A DNA stretch of 11,950 bases. Source: an uncultured Eubacteriales bacterium (GTDB lineage Bacteria; Bacillota; Clostridia; Oscillospirales; Oscillospiraceae). The stretch's first letter is position 1. The number at the start of each line of letters is the position of its first letter. The stretch is from the NCBI GenBank assembly GCA_900555735.1, contig USMI01000047.1, positions 1-11,950 on the forward strand. The letters are read 5' to 3'. The notes beneath the pieces are model-generated. The model made no database searches, had not been told where the DNA came from, and worked only from the letters and a program-made list of their open reading frames with translations. The translations under genes and the position numbers were made by a program. Below, piece by piece: positions 7,400-11,950 of this stretch.

Positions 7400-8356
7400 C
7401 GTTCTTCACCACGCTCTTTTTTCTTACGCTTCCGTTCTTTTTGCAGCTCCTCCAAAGAACGCGCCGGTTTCCCATCAAAGGAAACGAGAATATTGGAGGA
7501 CGGCGTCCCTCTCAACATCGTTTCAACCGACTCATCCTCATGCACTATCTGTTTCTTTTTCATTTCGGCCTCCTTTTCCTCGCACAAAAAAACAGAGATC
7601 TGAGCATCCTCTGCCGCAAATCTCTGTTCCAGTCTTTCTACTGTCCAGTCCTTTTTGAATTGCCCCAAAGGGTTATGGCCAAACTGTTCAATGGCTCGTT
7701 GATCCATCTCCCGCAGCTTTTGCCACAGTTCCGGATGATGGTGCCGCAGCTTACGCAGTTCACCTATTCTTTGGAGCGGGCAACACCAGCAGGAGCAGCG
7801 GTGGTATATCTCATAAAGGCCACCCCAATCATACCCACGGTCATAGCATATTTTCAAAGCCTCCGCTTCTGTAATGTCCCAATCCACCAGCGGGTATTGT
7901 TCATTTTTGATGCGCTTCGGCTCGTCTGCCGCGATACCGACATAGTGGAGCGCCTGATACGCACCCTTGAGCCGGTTGACCTCTTTGTTGATAAGATGCG
8001 TCTTGAGCTGACCGGTACACCATCGGACTTTGACCCCGGGCCAGCCGTTGCCGTAAAGCGAAACGCCCAGCTTTTCCCTATTCTCGATAGAAGATGGCTT
8101 TTGCTTTTTCTCCTCGAACATCAGGTATTCAAAGCCTTTGGGATGACGGAGCGTTGTCAGATGGATACCGCGCTCACGATAGAGATGCTCGTCCAGCTTT
8201 GCCAAATGTTCGTACATCTCCGGAAACTCCATGCCGGTATCCGCTGTCAGCACCATGTCGATGGGCATCCTCCGTTCCAGCATGAGCAGCAGCATGGCCG
8301 TACTGTCCTTGCCGCCCGAAAGGGATACCGCGTGAAATATCCGCTTGTCGAATCAA
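7396..8356 (-). CDS. PAPS reductase/PP-loop ATP pyrophosphatase family protein, with an apparent frameshift at its start
   Basis: The family is clear from the PP-loop SGGKDST (codons about 8319-8299), the RWCTGQLK segment and a cysteine cluster HRCSCWCCP, which could bind metal or an iron-sulphur cluster. Such proteins activate a substrate by adenylation or act in sulphur transfer; DndC of DNA phosphorothioation is a relative. The first in-frame ATG is at 8295 (299 aa) and would lose the PP-loop. Upstream, the frame is open only to a TGA at 8353-8355, with no ATG, GTG or TTG in between. A TTG at 8356, 4 nt after GGAGG, is one frame off. Removing the C at 8350 (coding strand) would give the sequence MIDKRIFHAVSLSGGKDST. 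I therefore mark 8356 as the original start and suspect a one-base insertion or a sequencing error. The C-terminus overlaps the next gene by 4 nt and ends KKERGEER. Confidence 0.85.
7400..7422 (-). repeat. Shared gene-junction sequence, diverged copy
   Basis: This copy resembles 6618-6640 and 9218-9240 with a few changes. It encodes the same KKERGEER tail for the PAPS-reductase-like protein. The ribosome site is weaker (GTGGTGAAG), before ATG 7399. Confidence 0.7.
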
Positions 8357-8392
8357 CTCACCTCCGTCCTGTTTTTCTGCAAGCAGTTATAC

Positions 8393-9217
8393 TTATCTTT
8401 CCGGCTCCGTCTGCCTTTTCGCCTGATGCCGGTCATTTTCTTGCCGTTCTCTGTGAGCCTTTTCAAACGGCTCCCGCTGGTAGCAGTAACAGTAGAACTG
8501 GTAATCACCTTTGACCGGCGTGCAGCGAAGCATATACACATACTGCTTCGTTTTTACCATGAAAGCGCATGACGGAAGCAGCGTCCCTTTGATGGCACAG
8601 CTTCTCCCGTAGCGGTCGCAGCAGCGCTTCATGGTGTCAAAATCCCGCAGCGGAGAATCTGGCTGCTCCCGCAGCCAGTTCACAGCACGGTCAATATCCG
8701 CCTTGAACGCCGGTGTGTTCAGCGCGTCATTTTGGTGAGGCCACCATGTCGTGAAAAACTGCTTCCCACCGCTGCCAAAATCGCCCCGCAGATGTCCAAC
8801 GCAGCCCACGGCCTTGTCCTGCTCCTCGCCGCGTGAGAAATAGAGGTCGTGCAGAGTCTCATCATTGACGCTGTAAAAGTCGATGACATTCTTTTCGCTG
8901 ATGGGGTATTTCTGCTGAAATTCTGCAAGTGTGCGGCAACCACCGTCCTGGAAGGAAAGGCTGTCGCTCGCCAGCGGAATCCAGCCCTCCACAGGAAGCT
9001 GGAACGGCTCACGGGTAAGAACAGTACCATAATAGTTGACCAAGATGCTCCGTGACAGTGTTATCGGTTCGCCCCAGTCCTCATCGGCATGGCGCATTTC
9101 ATAACGGTACACGCCCTCCGGCACAGTTGTCCTGTCAATGCGGCACTCCGTAACCAGCGCAGGCTTTCCCAAAATTGTGACCTCCTGATAGGTCAACTTC
9201 TCCGCGTCATGCCTCAC
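8393..9217 (-). CDS. LPD28 domain-containing protein
   Basis: This 274-aa protein begins MRHDAEKLTYQEVTILGKPA, then LVTECRIDRTTVPEGVYRYE and ILVNYYGTVLT, a pattern I recognise as the LPD28 (large polyvalent protein-associated) domain, here residues about 1-110. The central part (TLHDLYFSRGEEQDKAVGCV, then FFTTWWPHQNDALNTPAFK) describes a small globular region of unknown role. The C-terminus is strongly charged and probably flexible. The start is GTG at 9217, overlapping the previous stop codon (GTGA), with GAGGTG 7 nt upstream inside the preceding gene. LPD domains accompany DNA-processing and counter-defence modules in mobile elements. Unlike its neighbours, it ends in QTEPER and is followed by a 36-bp gap with a fresh GGAGG site. 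Confidence 0.82.
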   Translation of the reverse strand: MRHDAEKLTYQEVTILGKPALVTECRIDRTTVPEGVYRYEMRHADEDWGEPITLSRSILVNYYGTVLTREPFQLPVEGWIPLASDSLSFQDGGCRTLAEFQQKYPISEKNVIDFYSVNDETLHDLYFSRGEEQDKAVGCVGHLRGDFGSGGKQFFTTWWPHQNDALNTPAFKADIDRAVNWLREQPDSPLRDFDTMKRCCDRYGRSCAIKGTLLPSCAFMVKTKQYVYMLRCTPVKGDYQFYCYCYQREPFEKAHRERQENDRHQAKRQTEPER

Positions 9218-10047
9218 CTTTCTTCACCTCGTTCCTTTTTCGGCACAGTACGGCTTTGCTCCCGTTGTACCCGCCGCTCTTTTTGCTCCTGATACTCGCT
9301 GCCTGTCCTTTCACAGAAGTCCTCGATCATCGCCGCACGGTCTGCTCCGTAATGTCCCCAGAAGAAGTTGGGCGGCCCATCTTCATCGTTCTTGCAATTG
9401 CGCTGCCAGGTAACGAACGGGGCAGGTGCTTTCGGGTGTTCACCCAAAGCAAATTCGGCGTTTCCCACACGCACCCGTGCCGTGATCTTATAGTCCGCAT
9501 TGATGATCTCACCAATGACATAGCTGCAGCTTTCCAGCTCCATGGTGTAGCTGCCGTTCTGTGCCTGCTGCGCTTTCACCGGCATGGCAGGTACACCGCA
9601 GACCAGATCCGGCTGCATGACAAACTGTGACCTCGCGCCCAGCAGTTCCTTTGGAAGCGCCGATACCGGCAGATACATTTTCGCTTCCCCCAAAATCTCA
9701 TACCGCAGCAGGAAATCGTCCACCGGATAGTAGATGCTCATAACAGGGTCTTTGATATGGCCCTTCGCCATCATCGCGTTCACATATCTGGCGTTGTCCA
9801 AATACCACTGCGGGTCTGCCCCCGGCAGGTTCCAGCCGAACATGGAACCTGCAATCATGGCGGCCTCCTGTATGTCAGAAATACCCCGCTGCCGATTATG
9901 CTCTCGAGCGATGTTCTGATTTTCCTCCCGCTTTCCGGTGTCCCACTCGGAGGCGTAGTAACCGCGCTCACCCCTCTTGAGAACGATGAGCTGCCCCGAA
10001 GAGGGCAGCGTGGATAAGCAGAAATCGGGCAATTCATTCCTTCGCAT
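9214..10047 (-). CDS. Conserved conjugative-element protein of unknown function (277 aa)
   Basis: I do not recognise a named domain. The N-terminus has a short beta-rich segment (GQLIVLKRGERGYYASEW), followed by EEAMIAG-like helical text (IQEAAMIAGSMFGWNLPGAD). The middle contains AKMYLPVSALPKELLG and a CSYVIGEIINADYKITARV stretch. The C-terminal part has PAPFVTWQRNCKNDEDGPPN and an acidic region before the basic tail KKERGEER. There is no signal peptide or membrane helix. The frame opens at GTG 10062, overlapping parB by 4 nt, but ATG 10047 has GAGGAGG 6 nt upstream (10054-10060), so I prefer 10047. The tail DNA supplies the ribosome site of the LPD28 gene. Confidence 0.8.
   Translation of the reverse strand: MRRNELPDFCLSTLPSSGQLIVLKRGERGYYASEWDTGKREENQNIAREHNRQRGISDIQEAAMIAGSMFGWNLPGADPQWYLDNARYVNAMMAKGHIKDPVMSIYYPVDDFLLRYEILGEAKMYLPVSALPKELLGARSQFVMQPDLVCGVPAMPVKAQQAQNGSYTMELESCSYVIGEIINADYKITARVRVGNAEFALGEHPKAPAPFVTWQRNCKNDEDGPPNFFWGHYGADRAAMIEDFCERTGSEYQEQKERRVQREQSRTVPKKERGEER
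9218..9240 (-). repeat. Shared gene-junction sequence, copy 2
   Basis: Identical over 23 bases to 6618-6640, although the flanking genes differ. It encodes KKERGEER at the end of the 277-aa protein and the GAGGTG ribosome site for the LPD28 gene starting at GTG 9217. Confidence 0.8.
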
Positions 10048-10058
10048 AACCAACCTCC

Positions 10059-10997
10059 TCACCGTGCCTGCTCCTGTTGTCTGCGGCGATGCCAGCCCTC
10101 CAGCAGCTTGATGATGACTTCCTCCATCTGCTTGGGGGTATAGCTGGCAGGGAAATACTTTTGCAGCCGGTCGTTCCGCAGCGTCACCTTCCGCTCCAGC
10201 GGCTTTTCCTCCCGCATGATGAGGTCGATGATGTTGTTCTCCAGCTTCCCCTCCGCGCTGATCTGCTTGAGCCGCTGGGCCTGATCCACGGAGGGCGATA
10301 CCTCGTCCCGCTCCATGAGGAACTGGAGGTAGGTCTGTTCTTTCTCGGTCAGGTGGGAGATGTAGTCGGCTGCCGGAACGAATTTCAGCTTCCCCGCGTC
10401 CACCGCCTCCATCAGCGGTGGAATGAGGTTTGTCAGGCGGATATAGCGTTGGATTTGCATTCGGCTCTCATTTACTTGTTCCGCCAAAATCTCCACAGAA
10501 AAGCGTCCTTCAAAATTCTGCCCAACTTGGGCAGAATTTTTTGCTGGACGCCCTGCGGTTCTCCGCATGGCGTCCAGCTTCAGCTTATACGCCTTTGCTT
10601 TCTCGCTGGGCAGCAGGTTTTCCCGGTTGATGTTGTAGTCCACCACCAGAATATCCGCGTCCTCGTCACTGTAATTGCGCACAATGACCGGACGGGTATC
10701 CAGTCCCACCACCTTGGCGCAATAATCGCGCCGGTGGCCGGAGATGATCTCATACCCGCCCTCGCTGCGGGGACGGACGATCAGCGGCTCGGCAATGCCG
10801 GTGCGCTCGATACTGTCCATCAGCCGCACCAGATCGGCGCTGGGCCGGTCTACGGAGTACGGCTGCCGCGCATAGGGGAACACCTGCTCCGCCGGCACGA
10901 TCTGTACCCGCTCCTGATGGTCGGTCTCCCGCTCTGCGTCTGTTTTGAACAAGTCATCGTACCGGGTCAGCTCTATGCCGTTTAATTTGCGGGCCAA
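10059..10997 (-). CDS. parB: ParB/RepB/Spo0J family partition protein
   Basis: This 312-aa protein has the ParB N-terminal nuclease-like/CTPase fold: IVPAEQVFPYARQPY, a SIERTGIAEPLIVRP segment and the box GYEIISGHRRDYCAK (GHRR at residues 87-90). A helix-turn-helix follows at about 167-190 (FSVEILAEQVNESRMQIQRY), then a basic C-terminus (WHRRRQQEQAR). ParB proteins bind parS sites and stimulate ParA to segregate replicons; many ParB proteins also hydrolyse CTP. The start is TTG 10997, with AAGGAGG 9 nt upstream (11007-11013) inside the end of parA, so the two are coupled and overlap by 44 bp. A perfect palindrome inside the gene encodes residues NSAQVGQNF just before the helix-turn-helix. I could not locate a parS site by eye. 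Confidence 0.93.
   Translation of the reverse strand: MARKLNGIELTRYDDLFKTDAERETDHQERVQIVPAEQVFPYARQPYSVDRPSADLVRLMDSIERTGIAEPLIVRPRSEGGYEIISGHRRDYCAKVVGLDTRPVIVRNYSDEDADILVVDYNINRENLLPSEKAKAYKLKLDAMRRTAGRPAKNSAQVGQNFEGRFSVEILAEQVNESRMQIQRYIRLTNLIPPLMEAVDAGKLKFVPAADYISHLTEKEQTYLQFLMERDEVSPSVDQAQRLKQISAEGKLENNIIDLIMREEKPLERKVTLRNDRLQKYFPASYTPKQMEEVIIKLLEGWHRRRQQEQAR
10512..10540. repeat. Perfect 14-bp palindrome inside parB
   Basis: The arms AAAATTCTGCCCAA (10512-10525) and TTGGGCAGAATTTT (10527-10540) flank a single base. It encodes a short linker before the ParB helix-turn-helix. A T-run on the plus strand (10537-10542) gives it the look of a terminator for antisense transcription; it could also be a protein-binding site. 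Confidence 0.85.
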
Positions 10998-11763
10998 GCT
11001 GCAACACCTCCTTCGTCAGTGCGGCATACGCCTGTGCCGCTTTCCCCTCTGGGTCATGCTCATAAATGCTGGTTCCTGTGACGCTGATCTCCGCCACGCG
11101 GATAGAACGGGGTATCTCGCTGGCGAATACTCGGCTGCCGTAGTTCCTGCGCAACTGCTCACTAATTTCCTTAGCCAGCGTGGTACGGCTGTCCATCATG
11201 GTCAGCAAGATACCGTCCACCGTCAGGTGGGGATTGATCTGCCGTTTGACGCGGGCAATGGTACGCATGAGCTGTTCCAGCCCTTTGGCGGCCAGATACT
11301 GCCCCTGCACCGGAATGATAACACTGTCCGCCGCTGTCAGTGCGTTGATGGTCAGCATTCCCAGCGAGGGCATACAGTCGATGATGGTGTAGTCATAGGT
11401 CGATGCCGCCGTGGACAGATACTGCCGCAGCACCGTTTCCCGGCTCATGATGTTCACCAGCGTTACCTCCAGTCCCGACAGCTCAATGTTGGCGGGGACA
11501 AGATCGACGCCGGACGCATGGTGCAGGATACCCTCGCCGGGTGCGATGGGGTTCTCATTGACGGTCTTGGTCATCAGGTCGGCCAGTGTAGGGGAAAGCT
11601 CATCCGGCTGCCGCCAGCCCAGCATTTGGGTGAGATTTCCCTGGGCGTCGGCGTCCACCAACAGGACTTTCTTTCCCTGCTGGGCAAGGCCAACACCCAA
11701 GCTGGCGGCTGTGGTGGTTTTTCCCACACCGCCCTTCTGATTTGCCAGTGCGATGGTTTTCAA
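10954..11763 (-). CDS. parA: ParA/Soj family partition ATPase
   Basis: With the start at TTG 11763 the protein is 269 aa and begins MKTIALANQKGGVGKTTTAA, with the deviant Walker A motif KGGVGKTT at residues 10-17. VDADAQGNLTQ and YTIIDCMPSLG supply the other nucleotide-binding motifs, and VIIPVQGQYLAAKGLEQL is typical of the family. An ATG at 11767-11769 is in frame but only 1 nt from GGAGG (11771-11775); TTG 11763 has a 7-nt spacer and gives the usual family N-terminus, so I prefer it. ParA forms an ATP-dependent nucleoid-bound gradient that positions ParB-bound DNA. There is no extra N-terminal DNA-binding domain, so it is the short ParA type. The gene follows a terminator and overlaps parB. 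Confidence 0.95.
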   Translation of the reverse strand: MKTIALANQKGGVGKTTTAASLGVGLAQQGKKVLLVDADAQGNLTQMLGWRQPDELSPTLADLMTKTVNENPIAPGEGILHHASGVDLVPANIELSGLEVTLVNIMSRETVLRQYLSTAASTYDYTIIDCMPSLGMLTINALTAADSVIIPVQGQYLAAKGLEQLMRTIARVKRQINPHLTVDGILLTMMDSRTTLAKEISEQLRRNYGSRVFASEIPRSIRVAEISVTGTSIYEHDPEGKAAQAYAALTKEVLQLGPQIKRHRADPVR

Positions 11764-11770
11764 AAGCATA

Positions 11771-11775
11771 CCTCC
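11771..11775 (-). promoter_or_regulatory. Shine-Dalgarno site deciding the parA start
   Basis: Minus-strand GGAGG lies 7 nt before TTG 11763 and only 1 nt before ATG 11769. The spacing favours TTG. Confidence 0.65.
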
Positions 11776-11787
11776 ATTTCGTACAAC

Positions 11788-11809
11788 AAAAAAGAGCCTT
11801 CCGGCTCTT
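11788..11809 (-). terminator. Rho-independent terminator between the replication gene and parA
   Basis: On the minus strand a 7-bp stem, AAGAGCC with GGCTCTT, around a 4-nt loop, runs directly into six T residues. It lies 20 bp after the replication gene stop codon and 25 bp before the parA start. I see no clear promoter between it and parA, so parA may depend on read-through or on a promoter I cannot recognise. Confidence 0.82.
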
Positions 11810-11828
11810 GCTCTGACAGTATTCTGTT

Positions 11829-11950
11829 CTACCCGCTTCCGCCGCTGAGATCATGGCCTACCATCAGCGCGTAATGATTATCCATGGTCAGCGGTGCGTT
11901 ATACAGCGCGGTCAGCAGATATGGCTTCACATGGCGCACCTCGGTGGTGT
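11829..11950 (-). CDS. C-terminus of a RepA/DUF6017-like replication initiator (partial)
   Basis: The last 39 codons are visible, ending in TAG at 11829-11831; the 5' part lies beyond the right edge. The peptide contains VRHVKPYLLTALYNAPLTMD and HYALMVGHDLSGG. This matches my recollection of the C-terminal motif of RepA-type initiators with a DUF6017 tail (ending 'KYLL.ALYNAP.T...YY...V.HDL'). The position directly upstream of parA and parB agrees with a replication-partition module. Because the evidence is short, the assignment is likely rather than certain. Confidence 0.72.
   Translation of the reverse strand, partial: TTEVRHVKPYLLTALYNAPLTMDNHYALMVGHDLSGGSG

Noticed and set aside
7372..8514. 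A 380-codon plus-strand open frame opposite the PAPS-like gene
   Set aside because: It spans the end of one minus-strand gene and the next, has no family resemblance and no upstream ribosome site.
10077..10985. A 302-codon plus-strand open frame opposite parB
   Set aside because: It mirrors parB across almost its whole length, has no recognisable motif and no good ribosome site. The coding signal is on the minus strand.
1..11950. CRISPR array, tRNA or rRNA genes, an insertion sequence with terminal repeats, or an attachment site
   Set aside because: I saw no regularly spaced repeats, cloverleaf-like sequence, ribosomal RNA sequence or DDE-type transposase. The window is nearly filled by coding sequence.

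Overview
The window is part of an integrative conjugative element, or a related RepA-type plasmid or conjugative transposon, from a fairly GC-rich Firmicute. Gut Clostridia of the Oscillospiraceae/Lachnospiraceae type fit best. This rests on gene content (a RepA-like replication initiator tail, ParA, ParB, LPD28 and YodL domain proteins, TnpV, and a giant methylase/helicase 'polyvalent' protein), on strong GGAGG ribosome sites, and on frequent TTG/GTG starts. No database search was run; family names come from recognising motifs.

Every supported gene is on the minus strand, so transcription runs from high to low coordinates. At the right edge is the C-terminus of a RepA/DUF6017-like replication protein, followed by a rho-independent terminator. 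Then comes a tightly packed operon: parA, parB, a 277-aa protein of unknown function, an LPD28-domain protein, a PAPS-reductase/PP-loop protein, a 261-aa protein, and a YodL-domain protein. Most neighbours overlap by a few bases, and several junctions share nearly the same DNA, which encodes both the protein tail (ERGEER) and the next gene's ribosome binding site. After a 97-bp gap holding a perfect 14-bp inverted repeat, the giant gene fills positions 5878 down to about 55. It has an N-terminal element-associated domain, a long low-complexity linker, further accessory domains, an N6-adenine methylase core (EPACGIG and NVPFG) and the start of an SF2/SNF2 helicase.

Three points stand out. First, a complete tnpV gene with its own Shine-Dalgarno site sits inside the giant gene in the +1 frame, and the giant protein's Gly/Ala/Asp-rich linker is the other reading of that same DNA. 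Second, the giant gene breaks off inside its helicase Walker A codons exactly where a GTGCGAC sequence begins. This looks like the 5' end of a group II intron, with the intron body and 3' exon lying beyond position 1. Third, the PP-loop (SGGKDST) of the PAPS-reductase-like gene lies upstream of its first usable start codon. One extra base separates it from a TTG start with a good ribosome site, so the gene is frameshifted or the sequence has an error.

Taken together, RepA/ParA/ParB would maintain the element, the LPD/YodL/methylase-helicase proteins would act on or protect its DNA during transfer, and TnpV may relate to excision. These roles are inferred from family and context.
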